NCBI RefSeq assembly: GCF_018603905.1
Contig: NZ_JAHFZZ010000038.1
Span: 25,901 to 89,900 of the forward strand
Reading direction: 5' to 3'
DNA: 64,000 nucleotides
Source of the DNA: Nonomuraea sp. NEAU-A123
GTDB lineage: Bacteria; Actinomycetota; Actinomycetes; Streptosporangiales; Streptosporangiaceae
This document shows positions 55,812-64,000 of this stretch, piece by piece (position 1 is the first letter of the stretch; every line of letters starts with the position of its first letter). A program made the translations under genes and the position numbers. The notes under the pieces were generated by a model. The model was not told the DNA's origin, did not search any database, and saw only the letters and a program-made list of their open reading frames with translations.

Positions 55812-57023
55812 ATGATGCTGACTGAGCTGCGCCGATCCCTGCACGCCGACCCCGAGCTGGGGCTGGAGCTCCCCCGCACCCAGCAGCGGGTACTGAGCGC
55901 TCTGGCCGGGCTCCCGCTGGAGGTGACCCGCGGAACAACGCTGAGCTCGGTGACCGCCGTGCTGCGAGGACGTCCGGGAAGCGGCGGCGCGCCGGTCGTC
56001 CTGCTACGTGCGGATATGGACGCGTTGCCGATCACTGAGCAGGCGGACGTCCCCTACAGGTCCCGCAACCCGGGGGCGATGCACGCGTGCGGGCACGACC
56101 TGCACACGGCGATGCTCGTGGGGGCGGCGCACCTGCTGTGCGCCGCCCGGGACGATCTGCCCGGCGACGTGATCCTCATGTTCCAGCCGGGCGAGGAAGG
56201 ACACGACGGGGCCGCGAAGATGATCAGCGAAGGGGTCCTGGAAGCGGCAGGGCCTCAGCCGGTCGCGGCGTACGCGCTGCATGTGCAGTCCGTACGGCCG
56301 AGCGGCATGTTCGCCACTCGGTCCGGCCCGATCCTGTCAGGTCACGCGCAGCTGCGGGTCACCGTGCACGGCAAGGGCGGCCATGGCGCGGCGCCTCATC
56401 GCGCCCTGGATCCGGTGACCACGATGGCGGAGATGATCACGGCGGTGCAGAGCCTGGTGACGCGGAGGTTCGACGCGTTCGATCCGGTGATCGTGACCGT
56501 CGGCCACGTGTCGGCCGGCTCGCACGGCACGGCCATCCCATCGTCGGCGTACTTCGAGGCCACGATCCGCAGCTACTCCGAACACCACCGGGCCGAGGCC
56601 ACGCGGCTCCTGACCGAGCTGATCAACGGCATCGCCGCCGCTCACGGCACGACGGCCGACCTCGGCTTCGACGCCGAACTCCCGGTGACGGTCACGGACG
56701 ACGCCGAGACCGGCTTCGCGGCCGGCGTCGTCCGTGACCTCTACGGCGCGGAGCGGTTCGCCACGATGCCGCACCCTCACCCCGCGTCGGAGGACTTCTC
56801 CCGCGTCCTGGCCCAGGTCCCCGGCGCGTTCGTGTTCCTCGGCGCCCGCCCGGCCGGACTCGATCCCGGCGAAGCCCACGAGAACCACTCCCCTTTCGCG
56901 AGCTTCGACGACGGAGTGCTGCACGACGGCGCGCGACTGCTCGCCGAACTCGCCGCGCGCCGGCTCAACGAGGCCGCGGTGACTGCACCGTCATCGAGTC
57001 GGGTACGGCCAGGGCCGAGGTGA
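55812..57023 (+). CDS. M20 family amidohydrolase/aminoacylase
   Basis: A 403-residue M20D-type metallohydrolase (hippurate hydrolase / amidohydrolase group). LLRADMDALPITEQADVPYR near residue 65, HACGHDLHTAML near 94 with the metal Cys/His, MFQPGEEGHDGAAKMI near 125 with the catalytic Glu pair, HGKGGHGAAPHRALDPV near 185 in the dimerisation domain, and the C-terminal PHPHPASEDFSRVLAQVPGA near 320. It releases amino acids or acyl groups from amides. Start ATG 55812 or 55815. The 3' end overlaps the convergent SDR by 59 nt. Confidence 0.92.
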   Translation: MMLTELRRSLHADPELGLELPRTQQRVLSALAGLPLEVTRGTTLSSVTAVLRGRPGSGGAPVVLLRADMDALPITEQADVPYRSRNPGAMHACGHDLHTAMLVGAAHLLCAARDDLPGDVILMFQPGEEGHDGAAKMISEGVLEAAGPQPVAAYALHVQSVRPSGMFATRSGPILSGHAQLRVTVHGKGGHGAAPHRALDPVTTMAEMITAVQSLVTRRFDAFDPVIVTVGHVSAGSHGTAIPSSAYFEATIRSYSEHHRAEATRLLTELINGIAAAHGTTADLGFDAELPVTVTDDAETGFAAGVVRDLYGAERFATMPHPHPASEDFSRVLAQVPGAFVFLGARPAGLDPGEAHENHSPFASFDDGVLHDGARLLAELAARRLNEAAVTAPSSSRVRPGPR

Positions 57024-57780
57024 GACCGGCGTCCACGGGCAGGACCACTCCGGTGATCCACCGGGAGCGTCCGCCCGCGAGGAAGAGCACGGCCTCACCG
57101 ACGTCCCATCCCGTGCCCTCGGTCCGCAGCGGCGCCGCCAGCCTGCGGCGCTCACGGTCGTCCTGGCTCAGCCCCTGAGCGTAGACGTTGGGCGTGTACA
57201 TGTAGCCCGGCGCGACGGCGTTGACGCGGATGCCGTCCGGCCCGTGCGCGGCGGCCATACTCCTCGTCAGGTTGACGATCGCGCCCTTGGCCGTGCTGTA
57301 GGCGAGGGAGGGATGACCGCCGATCAGCCCGGCGGCCGAGGACAGGTTGACGATCGAGCCGCCACCGGCCGCGCGCATCCGCGGTATCGCGAACCGCGAC
57401 ATGAGCATCATCGAGGTGACGTTGACCCGCAGGCAGGCGTCCCAGGCGTCGAGATCGACGTCGACCGCGGTGCCGGGCGGCCCGGCGACACCGACGTTGT
57501 TCACCAGCACGTCGACGCGGCCCCAGGTCTCGACCGCGCGCCGTACGATCGCGGCGCAGTCGTCGGGGAGGGACACGTCGCCCCGCACGCACAGGCACTC
57601 CCCGCCGCGTTCGGCGATCAGCTCCTGCGTCTCGGCCATGTTCCGGTCGGCGATGTCCACGATGACGACCCGCGCGCCCGACTCCGCGAGCCGTACCGCG
57701 GCCGCTCGGCCGTTGCCGATTCCGGCGGCGAGGGAGCCGCCTCCCGTGACGATCGCGACCTTGCCGTCGAGCTCTTCCAT
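56965..57780 (-). CDS. SDR family oxidoreductase
   Basis: A 271-residue classical SDR. VAIVTGGGSLAAGIGNGRAA near residue 8 (extended TGxxxGxG), NNVGVAGPP near 90 in place of NNAG, NLSSAAGLIGG with the Ser near 145, AYSTAKGAIVNLTRSMAAAH with Tyr/Lys near 158. ATG 57780, 2 nt after the ligase stop, so it is the last gene of the thiolase-ligase-SDR operon. It probably oxidises a hydroxyacyl-CoA or ring alcohol in the same pathway. Confidence 0.92.
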   Translation of the reverse strand: MEELDGKVAIVTGGGSLAAGIGNGRAAAVRLAESGARVVIVDIADRNMAETQELIAERGGECLCVRGDVSLPDDCAAIVRRAVETWGRVDVLVNNVGVAGPPGTAVDVDLDAWDACLRVNVTSMMLMSRFAIPRMRAAGGGSIVNLSSAAGLIGGHPSLAYSTAKGAIVNLTRSMAAAHGPDGIRVNAVAPGYMYTPNVYAQGLSQDDRERRRLAAPLRTEGTGWDVGEAVLFLAGGRSRWITGVVLPVDAGLTSALAVPDSMTVQSPRPR

Positions 57781-57782
57781 CC

Positions 57783-59318
57783 TCACACCCGCCTCTCGCG
57801 CCCGGCCCAGTACGGCTCGCGGACGGCCTTCTTCAGGACCTTCCCGTTGGCGCTGCGCGGCAGCGAGCGCACGAAGTCGACGGTCTTCGGCGCCCGGATG
57901 CCGCCCAGGCGCTGCCTGCACAGGGCGATGAGCTCGCCTTCGGTTACCTGCTCGCCCGGATTGAGCTCGACGACCGCCTTGACGGCCTCGCCCCAGTCGT
58001 CATGCGGCACGCCGACGACCACGCAGTCCTGGACCGCGGGATGCGCCCAGATGACCTGCTCGACCTCGCTCGGGTAGACGTTGAACCCGCCAGAGATGAT
58101 CATGTCCTTCTCGCGGTCGGTGATGTGCAGGTAGCCGCCCTCGTCGAGGAAGCCGATGTCGCCGGTGCGCAGCCAGCCGTCCACCACGGTTTCGGCCGTC
58201 AGATCGGGCGCGTTGTAGTAGCCCTTCATCACCAGGTCGCCCCGGACGCAGATCTCACCCGGCACCCCGCTCTCGACCGGGCGGCCCGCGGCGTCGCGGA
58301 TCTCGACGCTGATCAGCGGGTACGGCCGGCCGCAGGAGGAGAGCCGCTCGGGCGGAGCGAGCCGGCCGTCGACGAAGTGCTCCTCGGGCCGCAGGAACGA
58401 GATGGCCGCGGGCGCCTCCATCTGCCCGTAGCACTCCATCAGCACCGGGCCGAACACCCCGATCGCGCGGGCGAGCTTCTCCGTCGACATGGGCGCGGCG
58501 CCGTACAGCAGGTAGCGCAGCGAGGGGAAGTCGTCGCGGTCGATCCCGGGCAGCTCCAGCATGCGGTAGATCACGGTCGGCGGCAGGAACAGCTCGGTGA
58601 TCCGGTGCCGTGGAATCGCCTCCCGCACGGCAGCCGGTTCGGCCCTGTCCAGGATGACCACGGTGCCGCCGCGTGCGGTGACCGGCATGGTCAGCAACCC
58701 CGACGCGTGGGTCATGGGTGCGGCGGCGAGGTTCACGATGGGCTCGTCGGCCCGATAGGAGATCGCCAGCAGCTGGTGGGCGAACGACGCCGCGAAGCTC
58801 CGGTGGGTGTTCATCACGCCCTTCGGCAGGCCCGTGGTCCCGCCGGTCGGGGCCACCGCGACCACGTCGTCCAGGTCGTACCGGATCGCGGGCGGCCTGT
58901 CGTCCGCGCCCTCGACGAAGTCAGCCAGCGAGTCGATGCGGACGTACTGTCGCACCCCTGGCAGCATCGGCCGGAGCTGCTCCACCACCGGCTCCAGCGA
59001 GCTGTGGAAGAACACGACCTCGCAGTCGAACCTGTCGAGCAGGAGCCCGTTGTCATCCACCGGGGCGGCCGGGTTCAACGGCACCCACGTCATACCGGCG
59101 CGCCAGATCCCCAGCACGCAGATCCACGCGACCGGGTCGTTGGGCGACAGGACGGCCGCTTTGGTCTCGCGGGCGAACCCCCGGGCGAGCAGCGCGTGCG
59201 CGATCCGGCACGAGAGCCGGCCGGCCTGCTCGTAGGTCCACGTGCGCTCGTGCATGATGTACGCCGCCCCGGACGGGTTCTGCCGCCAGCCTCGGTCGAA
59301 GAAGTCGATGATCGCCAT
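57783..59318 (-). CDS. AMP-dependent acyl-CoA synthetase/ligase
   Basis: A 511-residue adenylate-forming enzyme. The P-loop is VAVAPTGGTTGLPKGVMNTH near residue 155, motif A5 ECYGQMEAPAAISF near 305, the hinge Asp in LRTGDIGFLDEGGYLHITDR near 395 with the Arg-Glu-Lys that follow (REKDMIISGGFNVYPSEVEQ), and the catalytic Lys in PRSANGKVLKKAV near 495. It activates a carboxylic acid to its CoA thioester. The acid is unknown; the neighbouring thiolase and SDR suggest degradation rather than secondary metabolism. Start ATG 59318, 4 nt after the thiolase stop. Confidence 0.93.
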   Translation of the reverse strand: MAIIDFFDRGWRQNPSGAAYIMHERTWTYEQAGRLSCRIAHALLARGFARETKAAVLSPNDPVAWICVLGIWRAGMTWVPLNPAAPVDDNGLLLDRFDCEVVFFHSSLEPVVEQLRPMLPGVRQYVRIDSLADFVEGADDRPPAIRYDLDDVVAVAPTGGTTGLPKGVMNTHRSFAASFAHQLLAISYRADEPIVNLAAAPMTHASGLLTMPVTARGGTVVILDRAEPAAVREAIPRHRITELFLPPTVIYRMLELPGIDRDDFPSLRYLLYGAAPMSTEKLARAIGVFGPVLMECYGQMEAPAAISFLRPEEHFVDGRLAPPERLSSCGRPYPLISVEIRDAAGRPVESGVPGEICVRGDLVMKGYYNAPDLTAETVVDGWLRTGDIGFLDEGGYLHITDREKDMIISGGFNVYPSEVEQVIWAHPAVQDCVVVGVPHDDWGEAVKAVVELNPGEQVTEGELIALCRQRLGGIRAPKTVDFVRSLPRSANGKVLKKAVREPYWAGRERRV

Positions 59319-59322
59319 GCCC

Positions 59323-60546
59323 TCACCCGCCCAGCACGGTGATCGCGGCGACCGCTTCTTCTCCTGCGAGGAACCCGCCGCCGTTCTCGGCGACCGCGAT
59401 CCGCGCGCCGGTCACCTGCCGTGCGCCCGCCTCGCCTCGAAGCTGCGTGACCAGCTCATACACCTGCGCGAGCCCGGTCGCCCCCAGCGGATGTCCCTTC
59501 GACTCCAGGCCGCCCGAGGGATTGACCGGCAGGCGTCCGCCGAGCGACGTGACACCCGACTCGGCAGCGTGGCCGCCCTCACCCATCGCGCACAGCCCGA
59601 GCAGCTCGGTCTGTGCGATCTCCGCGAACGCGGTCGCGTCGTGCACCTCGGCCACGTTCACGTCCTCGGGCCCCACTCCCGACTGCTCCCACGCCCGCTG
59701 CGCGAGCAGCCTCGTGATGGCCCGGTCGTGGTCGCCGAGCGCGCGGGTGTCGCCCGTGCCGACGACGCTGGCCAGCACGCGCACCGAGCGCCGCGAGCCG
59801 AGCCGAGCCAGCGCCCGGCCGCCGATCACCACGGCCGCGGCGGCGCCGTCGGTGGTAGGCGAGCACATCGGCACCGTCAGCGGGTACGACAGCGCCCGCC
59901 CCGCCAGCACCTCTTCCACGGTCATCGCGATCCGGTAGTGCGCCTTCTCGTTGTGTACCGCGTGCTGGTGGTTCTTCGCCGCCACCGCCGCGATCTGGCG
60001 CCGCGTGGTCCCGAACGCCGCCATGTGGGAGCGGGCCATGGCGGCGTAGATGTCCATGAAGACACTCCGGCGGCCCACCGCCGAGTCGTCGACGTCTCCG
60101 CCGAGCTCGGTGAGCACCCGCCCCAGTTCCTCCGGCGCTGACACGTCGTACCCGCCCTCGAAGACCTTCATGGTCCTTGCCCGGTCGCCGACGTTCATCC
60201 GCTCCACGCCGACAGCCAGCGCGATCTCCGCGGCGCCCGCGCGGACGTGGTTCACCGCCAGGTGCAGCGCCGTCGCCCCGGTGGCGCACGCGTTCTCCAC
60301 GTTGAACACCGGAATCCGCCGTGTCCCCAGAGCCCGCAGGACGATCTGGCCGCCCACCATCAGCTGGCCCTCCAGCGCGCCCTGCGCGGTATTGCCGTAG
60401 AACGCGGCCTCCACTTCGCCCAGGGTCAACCCGGCATCGTCCAGCGCGCCGGTCACCGCCTCACGTGCCAGATCCCGCACGCCGCGGTCGGGATGGACGC
60501 CGAACGCCGTCATGCCGGTCCCGGCGATCCACACGGGTTCACTCAC
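59323..60546 (-). CDS. thiolase-like acyltransferase (SCP-x type)
   Basis: A 407-residue thiolase of the SCP-x/lipid-transfer group. VFNVENACATGATALHLAVN near residue 85 carries the nucleophile Cys, NVAEVHDATAFAEIAQTELL near 295 replaces the usual second motif, and NPSGGLESKGHPLGATGLAQ near 345 carries the catalytic His. The final CxG Cys is replaced (VAENGGGFLAGEE), as in many SCP-x thiolases that cleave branched or ring-derived acyl-CoAs. GTG 60546 is preferred to TTG 60555 because of GAAGGAG 9 nt upstream. First gene of a tight three-gene operon. Confidence 0.9.
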   Translation of the reverse strand: MSEPVWIAGTGMTAFGVHPDRGVRDLAREAVTGALDDAGLTLGEVEAAFYGNTAQGALEGQLMVGGQIVLRALGTRRIPVFNVENACATGATALHLAVNHVRAGAAEIALAVGVERMNVGDRARTMKVFEGGYDVSAPEELGRVLTELGGDVDDSAVGRRSVFMDIYAAMARSHMAAFGTTRRQIAAVAAKNHQHAVHNEKAHYRIAMTVEEVLAGRALSYPLTVPMCSPTTDGAAAAVVIGGRALARLGSRRSVRVLASVVGTGDTRALGDHDRAITRLLAQRAWEQSGVGPEDVNVAEVHDATAFAEIAQTELLGLCAMGEGGHAAESGVTSLGGRLPVNPSGGLESKGHPLGATGLAQVYELVTQLRGEAGARQVTGARIAVAENGGGFLAGEEAVAAITVLGG

Positions 60547-60640
60547 CTCGACCAACTCCTTCGATCACCAGCCATGCTGGCGCGCCGACGAATCGGGCGT
60601 CGAGGTCGAAACCGCCGACCATGGTTGTGCGATGGTCCAA

Positions 60641-61771
60641 TCAGCCGAGGGCGCCGAACTCCAGGGCCCACGCCAGTTCGACGATCACCTCGGTGGACGC
60701 CAGCGATGCCCCGGTGAGCTCGGTGAACCTGTTCAGGCGATGGCGCAGCGTGTTGACGTGCACGACGAGGGCGGCCGCGGTGCGGGCGATGTTCTGCCCG
60801 TTGTCGAGATAGGCGCGCAGCGTCACCTCCAACTGCCGGCCGAACTCCCCGTGCTCGCGCAGCGGCGCGAGGTACCGCTCCACCAGGTAGGCCCCGACCT
60901 CGGGGGCGTTCGCGGCGGCGACCCGCCACGAGAGGTCCTCCAGGGCGAACACACCCTCGGTACGCAGACGCGTAGCCGTTTCCAGCACGTTGCCCGCGGT
61001 ACGGAAGGACTCGGCCTGTCGGGCCAGCGGCAGTAGCGCCCCCATGCCGACCACCAGCCCCGGCACGGGCGCGGGCCTGCGCGCCACGACTCCGGCGCAG
61101 TCGCCGCCGAGCACGGCGATCAGCGCCGGCCTGCCGGGCGCGCTGCCTGCGCGTTCGAGCAGGCGCCGCAGCTCCTCGACGCCACCCCTGCTCTCGCCCC
61201 GCGCGCGCACCGCGATGTACCGCCCGAACTCGTCCAGCCCATAGGCGGCGCAGCGGCGGCCGAGGTCAGCCTGGCCGATCGTGCCGGTCAGCAGGTCGCG
61301 GACGAACTCCTCGCGCAGGTGGGAGTCGCGCAGGGCCTGCTCGACGGTCCATTCCTGATACCAGCGCATGACCTGGTGCGTGAACGCGTCGCCCAGCGAC
61401 CACAGCAGCCGCGAGCCGTCGAGCGTCAACTCCGGGGCGACCCCTTCGGCGAAGGCGATCTCGATGAACCGCCGCTGGATCACCCCGATGTTCGCGCGGT
61501 AGCCCCACAGCATGTCCTCGATCGGCACGCCCTGCCGCGCCCGCTCACGTGTGATGCCGGACTCCGGCAGCTCCTCCGGCGAGAGCTCCCGCCCTGATCG
61601 CAGCGTGCGCACCGCCGTGTCGAGGTTGCGCCGCGCCGACTCCGCCAGCGCGGCTGACGGGATCGGCGCGTACGACGGCAGCTCTCCCAGCAGAACGAGT
61701 GTGCGCTCCAACAGCAGGTCGCCGTCACCCGCGAGCCGCCGCACGGCAAGGTCGAACGCCTCACGCGTCAT
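60641..61771 (-). CDS. PucR/CdaR-type transcriptional regulator
   Basis: A 376-residue regulator. A helical sensor half (GITRERARQGVPIEDMLWGY near residue 73) is followed by a GGDEF-like CdaR domain without catalytic residues (FGRYIAVRARGESRGGVEEL near 182) and a C-terminal PucR HTH (LRAYLDNGQNIARTAAALVV, HVNTLRHRLNRFTELTG near 318-352). Such regulators often respond to carboxylic acids or amino acids. It is 94 nt upstream of the thiolase operon on the same strand and may control it. ATG 61771 overlaps the end of the decayed LuxR frame. Confidence 0.9.
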   Translation of the reverse strand: MTREAFDLAVRRLAGDGDLLLERTLVLLGELPSYAPIPSAALAESARRNLDTAVRTLRSGRELSPEELPESGITRERARQGVPIEDMLWGYRANIGVIQRRFIEIAFAEGVAPELTLDGSRLLWSLGDAFTHQVMRWYQEWTVEQALRDSHLREEFVRDLLTGTIGQADLGRRCAAYGLDEFGRYIAVRARGESRGGVEELRRLLERAGSAPGRPALIAVLGGDCAGVVARRPAPVPGLVVGMGALLPLARQAESFRTAGNVLETATRLRTEGVFALEDLSWRVAAANAPEVGAYLVERYLAPLREHGEFGRQLEVTLRAYLDNGQNIARTAAALVVHVNTLRHRLNRFTELTGASLASTEVIVELAWALEFGALG

Positions 61772-61960
61772 GAGAGCACATCTCGGAGCCGGCCACGCGA
61801 GGGAATTTGGGGAACGCGCGGGAGCGCGGGGTGCTCACGGTGCGGCGGGACAGCTGGCCGATCTCGCGGTTCGACAGACCCTCGGCGGCCAGGCAGGCGA
61901 TCTGGAGCACCAGGACGGTGAGCCGCTTCGAGGCAGCGGGAGTGCGCTTGCCGGTCCGCA
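61761..61960 (-). pseudogene. LuxR-type HTH remnant
   Basis: The minus strand reads RLTVLVLQIACLAAEGLSNR, EIGQLSRRTVSTPRSRAFPK and FPRVAG. This is the C-terminal LuxR/NarL HTH of large actinobacterial regulators (expected ..LAAEGLSNREIG..L..S.RTV..HL...FPKL), with several substitutions and a short deletion in the recognition helix. It is joined directly to unrelated WD40-like sequence upstream, so the parent regulator is gone. Confidence 0.7.
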
Positions 61961-62318
61961 TACGGTGCCCGTCGATCAAGCCCTGATGACCCTTGAAGGG
62001 TTTGCCGATCGGTTCGCCGCTGGCCAGGTCCCATACCCCCACCGTGTGATCTCCTTCGCCGTTCGTCGGCGGCGGGCCACCGGAGACCGCCACCGGGCGT
62101 CCTTGGTGATCATTGAGGGGTTTGCGGACGGGAGCGCCGGTGGCCAGGGCCGACACCAGCACCGTACCGTTGTGGCCCCCGGAGACCACCACCGGACAAC
62201 CATCCAACTGCGTCACCGCCACCGACAGGACCCACGCGTGTTCATCGTGGACAACGGGACCCGCGAGGTACGCGCCGGCATCTTCGTGGCCCAGGCCCTC
62301 AACCACGCCAACCATCAC
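61961..62318 (-). pseudogene. WD40-repeat protein remnant
   Basis: Two to three WD40 units are visible: HAWVLSVAVTQLDGCPVVVS with GGHNGTVLVSALATGAPVR, then DHTVGVWDLASGEPIGKPFK and GHQG. There is no start or end of a propeller, and the frame runs on into the LuxR fragment. It is a piece of a much larger WD40 protein of the kind that follows AAA or kinase domains in actinobacteria. Confidence 0.65.
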
Positions 62319-62423
62319 CGGGAGCAGGTCTGCGCCATCCTGACCGGCCTCGGTATCGAGCCGCCGGACCTCCAGGCCCGGGAGTACGCCTGGGACACCG
62401 GGCGGATCTGGGACCGAGAATGA
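62240..62423 (+). pseudogene. DinB-family protein remnant (C-terminus)
   Basis: The + strand reads TREVRAGIFVAQALNHANHH, REQVCAILTGLGIEPPDLQA and ends in WDTGRIWDRE and a stop. The ALNHA.HHR.Q....L..LG..PP pattern is the C-terminal helix and metal His of DinB/YfiT-like proteins. About 110 N-terminal residues are missing and the sequence overlaps the antisense WD40 fragment, so only a tail remains. Confidence 0.65.
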
Positions 62424-62578
62424 CTCCTCACCATCGTCCTGTGGCGGCTGATCTCACGACTCGTGGCGGGCCTAAGCCCACCGGTCCCTTGGCGCCGACG
62501 AACGAACACCTCGCTGTGGTCTGCCGTGTGCCGGTCCATGCGCGTCTGGGAGTGGAGGCGCCGCGACCGGTCGGTAGC
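62424..62578. other. gap, nothing recognised
   Basis: 155 nt between the DinB tail and the truncated hydrolase; no ORF or repeat stands out. Confidence 0.5.
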
Positions 62579-63211
62579 TCACGCCGAGCCGGCCGACCGG
62601 GCGACCTGGGCCTGCAGCGCGCGCAACGATTCGGCCACCACCTCCGGGCACTCCTCGTGCAGGAGGTGACCCGCCCACGGGACCACCCGGACCGTGAGGT
62701 CGTCGGCGTACCGCTCGCCGCCCGGCAGGAGATCCGGCGGTATCACCGGGTCCTGTGCGCCGCCCAGGATCACCGTTGGTACAGCCAGCCGGAGGCTGCG
62801 GTGCGTGCCGAGGAGCAGCGCCGGAATGTCGCGCAGCACGTACTGCCAGAACATCGACTGCCCCGCGTGCGCCGACACGGCGGTCGCGGTGGCGAACTCG
62901 TTGAGGTCGGCGGCACGCCACGCCGACGGATCCGCGACGCCGTACCTCAGCAGGAACCTCGCGAAGCCCGGCCGGCGCCGCAGTATCCACCGGCCCAGCA
63001 CCGGATACTCGACCACCGCGGTGAACCACATCCGCCACAGGTTCCGCAGCACGGACAGGTGCCGCGGCCACGGATGGACCATGTTCAGCGCCAGGTACGC
63101 GCCGACCCGCTCGGGGGCACGCAGGCACAGCCGGAAGCCGACCTGCGCGCCCCAGTCGTGCGCGACCAGGACAACCCGGTCAAGGCCAAGTTCGTCCAGC
63201 AGGGCCAGCAC
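62579..63211 (-). pseudogene. alpha/beta hydrolase, N-terminally truncated
   Basis: The frame (about 210 codons) begins at NEVLALLDELGLDRVVLVAH and has the nucleophile elbow replaced in the haloalkane-dehalogenase/epoxide-hydrolase manner (VAHDWGAQVGFRLC, Asp nucleophile), the cap region, VILGGAQDPVIPPDL near residue 150 with the acid, and PWAGHLLHEECPEVV near 185 with the His. The N-terminal 80-90 residues that hold the HGxP oxyanion segment are absent; the sequence upstream belongs to the GNAT gene region. It is probably not functional unless restarted inside. Confidence 0.7.
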
Positions 63212-63269
63212 TTCGTTCCTCAGCTTCGGCGGGCCGGGTTTCGTGGCTGGCCTGGATTACCGTGTCGAC

Positions 63270-63812
63270 ATGAGTCAGAGGACTGACGTACACGCATCTG
63301 CCCACCCGAACCCTGTCGAGATCGCTATTGCGACCGACGATGACCTTCCTCAGATCGTCGAAATTCTGAACCACGCTACGGCGAACTCAACCGCTACCTT
63401 CGCCACCCGACCGACCAGTGTGGCCGAACGGCGCGATTGGTTTGAGCAGTTCTCCTCGACCGGGCTCTATCGACTGCTCGTTGCTCGAGACGGCAGCCAG
63501 GTCCTGGGGTTCGCTTACAGCCAGCGTTACCGAGAGGGCGATGCCTTCCAGGAGACTGTCGAGGTAAGTATTGCGCTGCACGTCAGTTCCCGAGGCCAGG
63601 GCATCGGCACCTTGCTCTATCGTGCGCTGTTCGATTGCCTTGCTCACGAGCCGGTTCACGTCGTCCTCGCAGGCATTGCCATGCCCAATGACGCATCGGT
63701 CGCACTGCACCGAAAGTTCGGCTTTACGGAGGTTGGCGTGTTCCGTGAGTATGCCGTCAAAAATGGACAGTACATCAGCTCGCTGTGGATGCAGCGTCTT
63801 TCCCCTCGGTAG
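63270..63812 (+). CDS. GNAT family N-acetyltransferase (phosphinothricin acetyltransferase-like)
   Basis: A 180-residue GNAT of the Pat/Bar-like group. VEIAIATDDDLPQIVEILNH near residue 16, NSTATFATRPTSVAERRDWF near 38, then GFAYSQRYREGDAFQETVEV near 78, acetyl-CoA loop SSRGQGIGTLLYRALFDCL near 107, and NDASVALHRKFGFTEVGVFR near 140. Its GC is lower and its codon use less biased than neighbours, which suggests recent acquisition. The ATG at 63270 has no strong ribosome-binding site. Family members acetylate phosphinothricin or amino acid-like amines; the real substrate is unknown. Confidence 0.85.
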   Translation: MSQRTDVHASAHPNPVEIAIATDDDLPQIVEILNHATANSTATFATRPTSVAERRDWFEQFSSTGLYRLLVARDGSQVLGFAYSQRYREGDAFQETVEVSIALHVSSRGQGIGTLLYRALFDCLAHEPVHVVLAGIAMPNDASVALHRKFGFTEVGVFREYAVKNGQYISSLWMQRLSPR

Positions 63813-63839
63813 CTACACAGGTTGAATTCGTAGAGTCGG

Positions 63840-64000
63840 TCATGGCTTTGTCGGGGTATCGAGGGTGAGTCCGGTCTGGGCCAGGCAGCCGGTGAGCAGG
63901 TGGGGCCGGTATTGGATCTTCTTCAGCTTGCGTTTGACGATCCGGACGAGACCGGCCAGGTCGGTGACAGCGAAGTTGGTCATGGCCCGGCGGAGCAGAG
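63840..64000 (-). CDS. IS630-family transposase, C-terminal part
   Basis: The minus strand entering from the window end reads MTNFAVTDLAGLVRIVKRKL, KKIQYRPHLLTGCLAQTGLT and LDTPTKP, then TGA. This is the conserved C-terminus of IS630-type transposases (NFAVTDLAGLVRIVKRKLKK). The catalytic core lies outside the window, so intactness is unknown. The 27 nt between the GNAT stop and the transposase stop likely hold one IS end. Confidence 0.8.
   Translation of the reverse strand, partial: LLRRAMTNFAVTDLAGLVRIVKRKLKKIQYRPHLLTGCLAQTGLTLDTPTKP

Noticed and set aside
1..64000. CRISPR array
   Set aside because: No regularly spaced identical 24-37-nt repeats with unique spacers were found; the tRNA-derived copies are kilobases apart.

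Overview
The window is high-GC actinobacterial chromosome. Supporting signs are the frequent GTG starts, a mycothiol synthase (MshD), a maleylpyruvate-isomerase-type (mycothiol-dependent) protein, an XRE/TPR regulator, and very short or overlapping gene junctions. The overall gene style suggests the Streptosporangiales (a Nonomuraea-like genome), but that placement is inference from general knowledge, not a database match.

Layout. 1-7690: the start of a DUF2809 gene, an ABC-F ATPase, and a five-gene peptide/nickel-type ABC importer operon (binding protein, two permeases, two ATPases). 7727-14010: small enzyme and regulator genes (NmrA-type reductase; FAD monooxygenase divergent from a TetR regulator; MPI-type protein; nucleotidyltransferase; three short-chain dehydrogenases, the third internally deleted). 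13997-25874: PRPP synthetase, GNAT and HAD genes, alkylsulfatase-like hydrolase, NCS1 permease, epimerase, orphan sensor kinase, 2-hydroxyacid dehydrogenase, secreted 5'-nucleotidase, MshD. 25807-28580: Pit phosphate transporter with its DUF47/PhoU-like partner, a low-complexity gap, and dCTP deaminase.

28679-42700 is an accessory island anchored at tRNA-Gly(CCC). The last 45 nt of the tRNA recur almost perfectly at 33742, 35447 and 41700, and in shortened form at 32855 and 40885. Six pairs of 11-nt-period GTGCC-type direct repeats stand in the island. Where the tRNA copy survives they lie 105 or 120 nt before it, as expected for recombinase arm sites. Between them are short cargo modules: a regulator with CutA, a lipoprotein, a HigBA toxin-antitoxin pair, a second DUF6247/RelE-like pair, two small immunity-like proteins, a redox module, a P-loop kinase and a CPBP protease, plus gene fragments. 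No integrase gene is visible. This array is the most interesting structure in the window.

42740-48648: two tandem beta-lactamase-fold serine hydrolases divergent from an unusual HTH regulator with GTTGCAT operators between them; a DUF4041-GIY-YIG nuclease-like protein; and a nucleotidyltransferase-like gene. 48832-54610: LysR/MFS divergent pair and a three-gene hydrolase operon. 54690-61771: duplicated-AsnC regulator, M20 amidohydrolase, a thiolase / acyl-CoA ligase / SDR operon and a PucR-type regulator, suggesting CoA-linked degradation of an unknown acid. 61761-64000 is a decayed stretch (LuxR/WD40 chimera, DinB fragment, truncated hydrolase) followed by an acquired GNAT gene and the 3' end of an IS630-type transposase.
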